IMG/VR virus record: IMGVR_UViG_3300020454_000050
Location: 1 to 30,137 of that record
DNA length: 30,137 bases
Direction: 5' to 3' (one strand)
Source of the DNA: a virus
A model generated the notes under the pieces. The model ran no database searches and was not told the DNA's origin. It worked only from the letters and a program-made list of their open reading frames with translations. This document shows, one piece after another, positions 15,750-23,708 of this stretch (the stretch's first letter is position 1; each line of letters begins with the position of its first letter). A program made the position numbers and the translations under genes.

Positions 15750-17128
15750 AAAATGCTGTCCTTTGCTAAATTTAGTTTGGTTGTGATTCCTGGTGCTTCC
15801 CACTTGTGTTTCAAACCAATCACAATATACTTACCAGAATACAATTCGTCAAGTTCCAAACGTTCGGATTGCCCTTCAGTCTGTGACATAGGTATTCTGA
15901 CATCAATAATGTCACCTGCATCTATGGAAATATTTCCAGGGACTGTTATATCTAGTCTAATAGTATTTAACAGTTGCCAACGTGATGCAGAATATGCTGA
16001 ACTTGTAACGGAGTCAAAGGTCATATTCTTTGACGTACCTTCTGGGTTTGTTGAATTTTGAGCATTCTTCATACCTGGAAGTGCTCTAATCTTCATACGA
16101 GTTGGTTTTTCTTCTGAAAAATACTCGTCATTTGCAGTAGGGTAAGGGAAACCACTGTTTAGATTACTAGATAGATTCCATACTTTCTTAGCACCCATAT
16201 TAACTGGAGCGTTTATAGATCCCGCAGGTGCTGATCCTGCTTTATTAGTTTCTGCTGTACCACCTGAGTCAGGTAAAAATCCCTCAGTCAAAGCGGGCAT
16301 CAGTATTCCAATAACAAAATTACTATACAGTCCAGTACGCATCTTTTCTAAGTGATTTGCACGATCTGGATAGTTTATTGACTCTATATTATAAGCGTTT
16401 GTATCATTGTCTGTCAAGTTTGCTTGTACATAAGTATATACTTTGGGGTTTGTAAAAGATGGATTCTTCTTGGAACATAGGTAATCCATTGTTGCAAAAT
16501 TCATACCTTTACGTGTTTGCCAGTACATATATCCAGGTCTTTTTGATACTGAACCTACAATTTTATCTGAAATATATGAAATCACATCATAGGGTCTCCA
16601 AGACGTAGATATAAAACTAAAATTACCAGAAGATTCTTCCCAATGGTTGTGTTGTGTTTCTTTTAGATATGTCTTCTCAACATCTTTAACAGTATCAGAT
16701 CCCTTTTGATCTTCAAATGATTTAAAAACACGATTGGTTTCATTTAATGCTGTGGAAGGTGATGTGGTATATAAAATGTAAGTCTGTGCACGTTCTGATT
16801 TTGTAACGTTACCAACTTTATATACTTTTTGTATTATTTCTAATTCTTCATCACCTGATGAATCAGTTTTCATAGAGAGTCTTATATACTCATTACCGTT
16901 TAATTTTAATGCTAAATCTATGGTGTCATAAATCACTATTTCCATTCTCATTGTAGGAGAATCTACAGAGGATATAATATTAAATGCAGAACATAATCCA
17001 CGGAGATCAAAAGCATTTTCTCCACTAAAACTTAATTGAGACAAATCCTCTTTAGGAGAAGTATCTTTACCTAAAACTAAAAGACCAAACTCATCTATAT
17101 TGTAACCTTTGGGTTGATAATCTGCCAT
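15746..17128 (-). CDS. gp27: gp27-like baseplate hub protein
   Basis: A 460-aa protein, MADYQPKGYNIDEFGLLVLG onward, beta-rich with a mid-section (SFISTSWRPYDVISYISDKI, then RPGYMYWQTRKGMNFATMDY) that reads like the tail-tube-like hub domain of gp27/gpD proteins. T4 gp27 (391 aa) forms the trimeric ring joining the tail tube to the gp5 spike. The C-terminal part (DAGDIIDVRIPMSQTEGQSE, then SGKYIVIGLKHKWEAPGITT) has the strand pattern of the gp27/VgrG hub fold. It begins on a TAATG overlap with the second tape-measure-like gene and ends on an ATGA overlap with cp12, so it is coupled to both. Position (tape measure, then hub, then spike) supports the call. Confidence 0.7.
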   Translation of the reverse strand: MADYQPKGYNIDEFGLLVLGKDTSPKEDLSQLSFSGENAFDLRGLCSAFNIISSVDSPTMRMEIVIYDTIDLALKLNGNEYIRLSMKTDSSGDEELEIIQKVYKVGNVTKSERAQTYILYTTSPSTALNETNRVFKSFEDQKGSDTVKDVEKTYLKETQHNHWEESSGNFSFISTSWRPYDVISYISDKIVGSVSKRPGYMYWQTRKGMNFATMDYLCSKKNPSFTNPKVYTYVQANLTDNDTNAYNIESINYPDRANHLEKMRTGLYSNFVIGILMPALTEGFLPDSGGTAETNKAGSAPAGSINAPVNMGAKKVWNLSSNLNSGFPYPTANDEYFSEEKPTRMKIRALPGMKNAQNSTNPEGTSKNMTFDSVTSSAYSASRWQLLNTIRLDITVPGNISIDAGDIIDVRIPMSQTEGQSERLELDELYSGKYIVIGLKHKWEAPGITTKLNLAKDSIL

Positions 17129-19329
17129 TAGAATAAGTTACTCGGTGATGTGTTTTTCTCAGTCATATATCCAAATCGACTTTGAATATAACTGTTAATC
17201 TCATCTGGTTTAGATGGGAGAACAATTTCTTGATCAGATCCACCTCCCTGCTTTGTTAGGAGAGGTCTTTCTATTACATCTAAAACAACAGTTTCTATAT
17301 TTGAAGTTAATGCAGCACTTTCTAGTTGTTCCTCTGCTTGATTAACACTACCTATTAGTGATGCTAACATTGTTCCTGTGTCACCTTTACTACCAATAAT
17401 TGTTGCTGCTTCTAATAATCTTCTTATAGAAAGACTAGGATCTTTACGGGTATCTGGTGTATCTATAGGAACTATCATCTCCTCTCCGTGACCTACAAAT
17501 CCACCTATTGATCTACTCAATATAGGATTGAATCCTACAGGATAACCTGATTGTGGTCCACGTATTAGTCCACCTTTACTCATACCACCTTTCAAACTTT
17601 CAAGCATTGCTATAGTATCGTTCCAACTTCTAGTACTCTTACTTACTGCACTTTCATTTGCAGGTATCTCATCAAAGAACTTTGATAGGTTTAAAGCAAA
17701 TTGATTTACATCTATCTGATCACCCAAGAAATCTTGGAAACCTGCCATATTCTTCAGTTCTTTGAAGATAGTATCTTGACCTGCGGGATCGAATTTGAAA
17801 GTTTTAGGGTCTTTACCAGAATTTTTTAGTGCTGCTAAAGCATTAGATAATTTTATACCATAACGACCTATCTCTGTACCTTCACCATACAGTGCAACTA
17901 ATTCTTCAACAGTTTTCTGAGTTAAGGAAGTATCCATACCATCAGGTATTGCATCATATCTATTATTAGATGCCTCTTTAGCGATAAAGTCACCTAAGAA
18001 ATTAGGTAAGTTTAATGGATATGTAGAACCACCTTTACCACCAAACGTTTCCTGACTAGCAGACGTTACCCCTGAGAATGTATTAGAAGAAGTTATACTC
18101 TCTTCTGTTTCTTGACTTCCACTTCCTCCTGATACCCAACTTAAAACTTTTGTTAAACCAGTTAATAATGTAATCAAAGGTGCCATAGCATACTTGCCTA
18201 TGAAACTTGCAATCTCTAATATTCTAGGCATATGTGGTTCTATAAAATCAAGAACTTTTCCTACTGTTTCTGCATATTGTACAAAGAATTTCTTTATTGC
18301 ATCACCAACTGGTTTTAGAGTTTTATTGACCCACGCACCAACTCTAGCAAAGAATTTCTTTATCGGTTCTATAATATTTTTTACAATAGGACCAACATAC
18401 TTACCTACGTGTTTACCTAAAAATCCACCAAGAAGATTACCAATAGCACCACCAATTCCAGGTAATAACTGATTTCCTAATGCACCAAGTGCCATAGCAC
18501 CAGTTGTTGCACCAACTCCTCCACCGACTGCTGCTGATTGTCTATCCTCTTCTGGAATATCCTCATCATTCATTATATCATTATACGCTAGGAATCCTTG
18601 TCCTAAACCTAACGCTGCTTGACCAAGAACATTACCACCAAATACTTTTGCTAAGTTAAGAACACCTTTACCAACTAACTGAAGCATACTACTGAATGCT
18701 TTTAACATTGTTGCAGGGTTTTTTAGAAATGCTAGTCCTGCTCCAACTAAACCTACTCCTGCTAATAACTTGGTTGCACCTCCAAGTCTCGTCATAAATG
18801 ACTTTCCATCACCAAATAATTGATTCCAAGATTTACCTATCCAACTAACTATCCCTGATACTACGTTCCATAAACCTTTTAACATTATTCCAAGTCTATT
18901 CATTATCTTCGTCAATTTTTTCTGATTCTCATCTTTAGAAATCCAGTCTAAAGTGCTAAAAATTAACAAACCTTTAAACAATTTACCGAGATTTCCCATA
19001 AAACTCGAACCAGTTTTACCTAATAACGCACCAACAGCAAAACCTAAAGATCCTTTTAAGAATCCTTTTGCCATTTTAGCAGCATTTGATTTATCTCTGG
19101 CAAGTTGATTTTTTCTTGCCATCTCTGCTAGTTGCTGTTGCTGATTTAATCTAGTTGTTAATATTGCAGTACCTATACTGTTTACAGTTGCTCCTAGGGA
19201 ATTAATTGCAGTAATAGTCGTGGAGAATTTAGAACCCGTTACTGTCTTATTGCCAATAGTAACCGTCGCACCTTTATCCTCTGGGGGTGTGATAAATTTA
19301 TAAAATCTTATTGACTTTTGATCTGCCAT
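17128..19329 (-). CDS. tape-measure-like / baseplate hub protein, copy 2
   Basis: A 733-aa protein. Its N-terminus (MADQKSIRFYKFITPPEDKG, then INSLGATVNSIGTAILTTRL) parallels that of the upstream 758-aa protein: a short KF.xP segment, then N.LG..V..IG and a Gln-rich, charged coiled-coil (NQQQQLAEMARKNQLARDKS). Residues about 90-300 hold several Gly/Ala-rich hydrophobic helices (GFLKGSLGFAVGALLGK; GLLIFSTLDWI; GVGLVGAGLAFL), as in tape measures that enter the host membrane. The C-terminal 250 residues are soluble, with a GGLIRGPQSGYPVG-like turn and GHGEEMIVPI. In T4 the tape measure and hub protein is gp29 (590 aa). Function as a length-determining or DNA-channel protein is inferred from position and composition. 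Confidence 0.65.
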   Translation of the reverse strand: MADQKSIRFYKFITPPEDKGATVTIGNKTVTGSKFSTTITAINSLGATVNSIGTAILTTRLNQQQQLAEMARKNQLARDKSNAAKMAKGFLKGSLGFAVGALLGKTGSSFMGNLGKLFKGLLIFSTLDWISKDENQKKLTKIMNRLGIMLKGLWNVVSGIVSWIGKSWNQLFGDGKSFMTRLGGATKLLAGVGLVGAGLAFLKNPATMLKAFSSMLQLVGKGVLNLAKVFGGNVLGQAALGLGQGFLAYNDIMNDEDIPEEDRQSAAVGGGVGATTGAMALGALGNQLLPGIGGAIGNLLGGFLGKHVGKYVGPIVKNIIEPIKKFFARVGAWVNKTLKPVGDAIKKFFVQYAETVGKVLDFIEPHMPRILEIASFIGKYAMAPLITLLTGLTKVLSWVSGGSGSQETEESITSSNTFSGVTSASQETFGGKGGSTYPLNLPNFLGDFIAKEASNNRYDAIPDGMDTSLTQKTVEELVALYGEGTEIGRYGIKLSNALAALKNSGKDPKTFKFDPAGQDTIFKELKNMAGFQDFLGDQIDVNQFALNLSKFFDEIPANESAVSKSTRSWNDTIAMLESLKGGMSKGGLIRGPQSGYPVGFNPILSRSIGGFVGHGEEMIVPIDTPDTRKDPSLSIRRLLEAATIIGSKGDTGTMLASLIGSVNQAEEQLESAALTSNIETVVLDVIERPLLTKQGGGSDQEIVLPSKPDEINSYIQSRFGYMTEKNTSPSNLF

Positions 19330-21605
19330 TAGTAAACAGTTGCCTCATTCTCTTGATATTGAACACCTAGTCCATCATCTGTAGTAACAGAAGGTTGAAC
19401 AATAGGTTGAACAACAACTTTGTTGTCTCCTACCTTATATACCTTTTCCTGTTTTAGTTCTCCACCATTGTTAACAACAGTGCTAGTTATCTCTGATGGA
19501 TTAACACTATTAGTTAGGATCTTTTCTTCTTCTGGTGCAGGAAATATCTCAGGATATAAATCTGCAATATCCATCCTACCTTTGTTATATCCACCTTCAA
19601 CCTTATGGTTTGTAAATGCTTGTAATAAAAGGAATGTAGATTTTGATGTTAATTTTTTATTACCTTTACCACCCTTTTTATATTTTCTAGCATCCATCAA
19701 TTCACCTATTTTATCACCAGGTTTTACTCTTGTCTTATGATTAATCGTAGGTATTATGTTTCTGTATCCAATATCTTCATTTCCCGCATCACCTTCAATA
19801 ATCATTCCTCCTCTTCTGTAATCACCTGACGATTTACCTTTCTGGTATCCCCATTGTCGAACTTTTCCTGCTTTTACAGCAAAAACATCTATTGGAAATT
19901 TTGTTGGATCAGTCGGTCTTACTACTCTACCACCTTTCAATCCTAATTTATCTTTTACAGTTCCTACTTCAAAATCTAAGAATCCACTTTTTAATGGAAA
20001 CACAGCAGGAAGTAACGCAGTCACCTCTTCATTTGCTTGTGCTGTTTGTTCTGCTAATAATACTGCTTGCTCTTTTTTTAATTTCTCTTTATATTCTTTT
20101 TCTTTTGCAATACGTTCACCAACAGTATATCTCCAATTCCATCTTTTGAAGTCTGAACCTTCTTTTTTCTGTAGTTTTTCTAAGGTACTCAACTTTTTAG
20201 TTGAGTCAACTACGTCTATTGTCTTGTTTTCTGTTTTTGCATCTATTTTTTGTTGATCATTAGCAAAAGGATTTATAGTTACAACATTATTAATCAACTT
20301 TTTACCTGAGTTGACCAATCTCATTAATTCATATAATGCTTCTTCTACCCAAACAGAATTTAATATATTACCAATTTTTTCTATTCCTGATTCTACAAGG
20401 GGTTTAAATATTTCTTTCATCTTGTCGAAAAATGGTGCCAATCCAGTACTCCACAAGTCAACAAATGCGTCTGATATTGGTTTGTAAAATGCCTTGAAGA
20501 TGTCAAAGTACATACCAAATGCTCTCTTCATAGGTTTGAACATTGGTGTGAAGGCATCACCTAAGAATGCACCTATCTTGTCTCCTAAGAACGATCCTAT
20601 TAACTGACCAACAATCGGACCGAATGGACCAAGCACAGGTGTAAGTAATGCACCCATAGCAATACCACCAATAGCAGCACCTGCACCACCACCGATAGCA
20701 TTTTGTAAAGACTTACCTGATGATAATCTATTTGCAAATGAGAATATACCTGCTAATCCTGCCATTCCTCCACCTTTGAGGAATCTACCTGCACCTTTAC
20801 CAAACCCTTTAAGGAATTTACTTCCTTTCTGTAAAAATCTACCACCCTTGACTTTGGCAAGACGTTTTAAACGAAGCATTCTTTTAGCACGCAATGCTTG
20901 TTTTAATTTTCTCTGTTGTATTATCCTTCTACCTTCTGCAAATCTCTTACCTGATCCTTGTTTACCAAATCTAAGAAAATCTACCATTTTCTTCAATTTT
21001 TTAAAATCACCTATCAATTTCCACGGTCTCAATATTCTACCTGCTATCCATAATCCACCTATTCCACCTATAACTTTTAATATTCCCATTATAGGACTAT
21101 TTTCAGCAAGTCCATCAAATATTAGACCTATGCTACCAGATGTTACTTTATAAAGTGATTTAAACCAACCACCAATGACTGCCAAACCTATTTTTAAATC
21201 ATTCCTAGTCCCAGGCATTTCTAAGAAAGATAATATCAACCACCCTGCTGCTGCCTTTGCTAACCATTTTAGGGGTTTTAAAAGTGATTCTAACCACGCC
21301 CATTTTTTACCACTCTTTTTAACTTCTTGTTTAGCACCTTTCTCTACCTCTTGCCCATTTATATTTTTGTTGTACTCCTCTTCCTTTTTTCTATCTGCTT
21401 CTAGTTGTCTCTGCCTCTCTGCCTCTGCACTAAGTAATGTACTCTGTTGTTTTGTTAGATCATTAATTAACATCTGACCAATATCTGCCACAGCAAATCC
21501 CAACCTATTGACACTAAAGGTCAAGGTCTTAACTGGATCTCCCGCAGGACCACTAGGTGTTGGTGCAAGAAATTTCTTTATTTTTAATGGTGCTTTCGTT
21601 GCCAC
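19329..21605 (-). CDS. tape-measure-like / baseplate hub protein, copy 1, with degenerate M23-like domain
   Basis: A 758-aa protein starting with GTG at 21605, right after the 57-aa ORF stop. Order: KIKKFLAPTPSG and an N.LGFAVADIG segment (33-43), a charged coiled-coil (about 50-100), hydrophobic helices (112-190), a very basic stretch (200-280), and a Gly/Ala-rich hydrophobic region (280-350) matching copy 2. After a second coiled-coil (470-525), residues about 535-690 read like a peptidase M23/LytM fold: FPIDVFAVKAGKVRQWGY, then VKPGDKIGEL and STFLLLQAF. The family's catalytic HxH (usually HLHFE) is replaced by FLLLQ. It follows the gp26-like chaperone pair, the usual place of a tape measure. 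T4 gp29 is the nearest functional counterpart; sequence kinship is not shown. Confidence 0.65.
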   Translation of the reverse strand: MATKAPLKIKKFLAPTPSGPAGDPVKTLTFSVNRLGFAVADIGQMLINDLTKQQSTLLSAEAERQRQLEADRKKEEEYNKNINGQEVEKGAKQEVKKSGKKWAWLESLLKPLKWLAKAAAGWLILSFLEMPGTRNDLKIGLAVIGGWFKSLYKVTSGSIGLIFDGLAENSPIMGILKVIGGIGGLWIAGRILRPWKLIGDFKKLKKMVDFLRFGKQGSGKRFAEGRRIIQQRKLKQALRAKRMLRLKRLAKVKGGRFLQKGSKFLKGFGKGAGRFLKGGGMAGLAGIFSFANRLSSGKSLQNAIGGGAGAAIGGIAMGALLTPVLGPFGPIVGQLIGSFLGDKIGAFLGDAFTPMFKPMKRAFGMYFDIFKAFYKPISDAFVDLWSTGLAPFFDKMKEIFKPLVESGIEKIGNILNSVWVEEALYELMRLVNSGKKLINNVVTINPFANDQQKIDAKTENKTIDVVDSTKKLSTLEKLQKKEGSDFKRWNWRYTVGERIAKEKEYKEKLKKEQAVLLAEQTAQANEEVTALLPAVFPLKSGFLDFEVGTVKDKLGLKGGRVVRPTDPTKFPIDVFAVKAGKVRQWGYQKGKSSGDYRRGGMIIEGDAGNEDIGYRNIIPTINHKTRVKPGDKIGELMDARKYKKGGKGNKKLTSKSTFLLLQAFTNHKVEGGYNKGRMDIADLYPEIFPAPEEEKILTNSVNPSEITSTVVNNGGELKQEKVYKVGDNKVVVQPIVQPSVTTDDGLGVQYQENEATVY

Positions 21606-21779
21606 TTATAGTGTTTGATGTTGTGCGTTCGCTGCTTTTTGACGTGCTTCCTCTTCACGAAGATGTCGTATGAGCATATTTACATAGACATCCCTCTCCC
21701 AAGGCATCATTTGTTCTAATTCTGTAAGACTATATTTGTGGTATTGCATCATTGCAAAGTTAACCTCAAATATATTCAT
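21606..21779 (-). CDS. 57-aa chaperone extension (gp51 position), probably translated by -1 frameshift
   Basis: Found by direct translation: MNIFEVNFAMMQYHKYSLTE, then LEQMMPWERDVYVNMLIRHL and a charged tail (REEEARQKAANAQHQTL). The pattern YHKYSLTELEQMMPWERDVY.NML is the short helical motif seen in C-terminal extensions of tail-assembly chaperones. T4 gp51 (249 aa) occupies a comparable genomic place, but this protein is far shorter, so I use the name only for position. The ATG at 21779 has no clear ribosome binding site. The same frame is open upstream through the gp26 stop back to the slippery site at 21806-21812, which suggests it is made mainly as a gp26 fusion of about 301 aa. It ends just before the tape-measure GTG. 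Confidence 0.75.
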   Translation of the reverse strand: MNIFEVNFAMMQYHKYSLTELEQMMPWERDVYVNMLIRHLREEEARQKAANAQHQTL

Positions 21780-21799
21780 CAATGTATCGTGTGAGAGGG

Positions 21800-22510
21800 C
21801 TATGCGAAAAAACTTGCCATCCCCTCTAGAACCATCTCACTTTTCTTCTCAGTCTTAGGATTAAAAACTTCAATAGTGTGAGATACTTTAGGCATTGTCT
21901 CAAAGAATTTCTGAACCTCTTGGAACTGTAGGTTATTCATACCTTCAAAGAAAGTTAGAAGTTCTCCTTTCTTGTATGCTTTTGCGTTTTCTACTTCATC
22001 ACCGTTGGCAATTTTGTCAACACAATCTGCTGCAAGTTGGAAAATGTCATCAAGTTTAGGATCTTCTGATAGATTATTCTTCACAAATGTATCAATAGAT
22101 GGATACTTCATTACAAGTGTGACATCATCAGTAATCTTTACTTTATTTGAATGATCAGGAGGAACAATAACTTCCACCTCCTCAAGATTAACTTCTACAT
22201 CAACTTGAGTTTCATTATCATCAGGAGCAACTACTTTAAACTCACTGACTTCACCTACTGACTTAGCACGAATACGAAGAAACAAATATTCAATATCAAA
22301 TGTAGCAAGTGTATCTATTTTTTTAACACTCGTACAATTTTTAATAATCTCTTTTACTGCCTTTATCATTTCCTTTTGATCTTGAGATTCCATTGCCATA
22401 TAAAGCAATTTCTCTTCACGAACTAGGAAAGGACGGTATGTTACTTTCTGACCGAAAGGTAGTGTGCACTCATACTCAGGGACCACGAGGGTCGGCAATG
22501 GCATTGGCAT
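21800..22510 (-). CDS. gp26: gp26-like baseplate hub assembly protein / tail assembly chaperone
   Basis: A 236-aa soluble protein, MPMPLPTLVVPEYECTLPFG onward. The sequence VTYRPFLVREEKLLYMAMES (residues about 24-43) and IEYLFLRIRAKSVGEVSEFK (about 73-92) are features I recognise from the T4 gp26 baseplate protein family (T4 gp26 is 208 aa). The middle is acidic and beta-rich (VDVEVNLEEVEVIVP) and the C-terminal half helical. It ends GMASFFA with a U UUU UUC heptamer over the two Phe codons. Placed directly before the tape measures, it matches the chaperone position of lambda G. It starts 28 nt after a GCTAAATA element and 38 nt after the tail-tube-like gene. Role: building the hub around the tape measure, inferred. 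Confidence 0.8.
   Translation of the reverse strand: MPMPLPTLVVPEYECTLPFGQKVTYRPFLVREEKLLYMAMESQDQKEMIKAVKEIIKNCTSVKKIDTLATFDIEYLFLRIRAKSVGEVSEFKVVAPDDNETQVDVEVNLEEVEVIVPPDHSNKVKITDDVTLVMKYPSIDTFVKNNLSEDPKLDDIFQLAADCVDKIANGDEVENAKAYKKGELLTFFEGMNNLQFQEVQKFFETMPKVSHTIEVFNPKTEKKSEMVLEGMASFFA
21806..21812 (-). promoter_or_regulatory. predicted programmed -1 frameshift site (U UUU UUC)
   Basis: On the minus strand the gp26 codons read AGT TTT TTC GCA TAG. T TTT TTC fits the X XXY YYZ slippery rule in the zero frame. A -1 shift reads on as CGC ATA GCC CTC TCA CAC GAT ACA TTG and enters the ATG of the 57-aa ORF in frame, with no stop until 21606. The site is two codons before the gp26 stop. I could not test for a stimulatory structure. 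Confidence 0.7.
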
Positions 22511-22537
22511 AGTTTTAAATTCAATTCAATATGTAGT

Positions 22538-22545
22538 TATTTAGC
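22538..22545 (-). promoter_or_regulatory. late-promoter-like element GCTAAATA
   Basis: GCTAAATAAC on the minus strand, 28 nt before the gp26-like ATG at 22510. It shares the CTAAATA core of the elements at 3527 and 7128. Confidence 0.45.
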
Positions 22546-22548
22546 ACC

Positions 22549-23238
22549 CTAACTGAGGGTTACTTTCTCATCTACGTAATTATTTGAAGTCCAATCTCCC
22601 TGTGTGTTTATCTTTGCTTCCATACGTATTCTCTCAACTTGGAACTGAACATCTAACTTCATCAGTTGTGTCTGTTGATTATTAAACTTCATTGTACTTA
22701 CATTAGTAGGGAAACAATTAAATGCAGTCCAACTTGCAGTTACTTTGTTCAATCTTGTCTGTCCTATTACCTTTCCGTTTTGATTTATACCTCTAAGCAC
22801 ATCATTAGATCCTCCTTCATACTTATCAATGTGTATGTCTGCTACATAATCCTCATAAAACATTGATCTATTCTCTGAGTCTCTACTTATGATTTGAATC
22901 CAACGATCAAAAACATACCTTGGCCACTGATTTATTGGGACTATGAACTGTATGTTCATCTCAGTTGTCTGTTGGAACGTAGCATACTTTCTTTGAATAC
23001 CAAAGTTATTTACAGCACCAGTCATTAATGCTCTTGATGGAATTGTTACTTCATCTGCAAGATAATCTACAGCGTCCATCCATTCTCTTAATTCTACTTG
23101 TCCACTTGGTCCTAAAGTATTCGCAGTATTTGCCAACACAAAACGAGGAGGTTGTATTGAAACCTCGAATAGGTTAGTCTTGGAGGGTCCATAGTTACCC
23201 TTACTTAGAAAATTCTGAAAACCTTTAAAATTTCTCAT
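22549..23238 (-). CDS. tail-tube-fold baseplate protein (gp54/gp19-like)
   Basis: A 229-aa protein. NYGPSKTNLFEVSIQPPRF (residues about 15-33) and VTIPSRALMTGAVNNFGIQR (about 64-83) match the tail-tube fold: an N-terminal strand, the A.IPS loop and a GI.RKYA strand. It continues MNIQFIVPINQWPRYVFDRW, the usual helix after the strand, and ends with a strand pair (MKLDVQFQVERIR). In T4, gp54 (320 aa) and gp48 share this fold and start the tail tube on the baseplate; gp19 (163 aa) is the tube itself. At 229 aa and in the baseplate cluster it is better read as a gp54-type initiator than as the main tube. It overlaps its upstream neighbour as ATGA. Confidence 0.65.
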   Translation of the reverse strand: MRNFKGFQNFLSKGNYGPSKTNLFEVSIQPPRFVLANTANTLGPSGQVELREWMDAVDYLADEVTIPSRALMTGAVNNFGIQRKYATFQQTTEMNIQFIVPINQWPRYVFDRWIQIISRDSENRSMFYEDYVADIHIDKYEGGSNDVLRGINQNGKVIGQTRLNKVTASWTAFNCFPTNVSTMKFNNQQTQLMKLDVQFQVERIRMEAKINTQGDWTSNNYVDEKVTLS

Positions 23239-23708
23239 CTTTTTAGTGCTAATTGCGTTGGCATAGGTCTGTCCATATTATTAATAGTTACATAAAATTG
23301 TTCTAAGGGCATCAAACCTATATCTGCCCAATCAGATTCTGGTATGTCTAATAAAGCACCACGCACTCTATTCCTCAAGTATTTATGCACGGTAATGGCA
23401 AAAATGTCACCTGATATAGAATTACCTGCTGCTAATGCTTCACCCATCGCTGTGCGTTCCAATGGCATTACATAATGTAGGTTAGCACCCCAGAAATGAT
23501 TAGCATCTTCATTCATAATGTAAACTAATGGAAACGCATCCCAATGATACATTTTTTCTTTATATTTTGGGTTTGGATAGTCAAAAAACACCATCCTACC
23601 TACCTCTGGTTGAACGTAAGTGTTGAGAGTAGTTCTTAACTTGTTTCTCCACCACTGTTTAGTTCTACCACCAGTTTGTGCTGCTTTTAGGTCGGTGAAT
23701 GTACTCAT
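23235..23708 (-). CDS. structural or assembly protein between gp4 and the tail-tube-like gene
   Basis: A 157-aa protein with the core FDYPNPKYKEKMYHWDAFPL (residues about 42-61), then ANHFWGANLHYVMPLERTAM. This Y.P.-(K)...Y.WD.FPLV...-F.G.NLHY...-R layout recurs in T4-like phages near gp4, to my knowledge without an agreed function. It begins MSTFTDLKAAQTGGRTKQWW with a basic stretch that could bind DNA. It overlaps gp4 and the tail-tube-like gene by four bases each (ATGA), giving a tightly coupled trio. T4 places gene 53 after gene 4, but gp53 is clearly on the plus strand here. Probably a neck, connector or baseplate component; I do not assign it. Confidence 0.65.
   Translation of the reverse strand: MSTFTDLKAAQTGGRTKQWWRNKLRTTLNTYVQPEVGRMVFFDYPNPKYKEKMYHWDAFPLVYIMNEDANHFWGANLHYVMPLERTAMGEALAAGNSISGDIFAITVHKYLRNRVRGALLDIPESDWADIGLMPLEQFYVTINNMDRPMPTQLALKR

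Noticed and set aside
15750-15803. Eighteen-residue N-terminal extension of CP12
   Set aside because: It lies inside the gp27-like gene and does not resemble CP12; the internal ATG has a ribosome binding site and an ATGA overlap.
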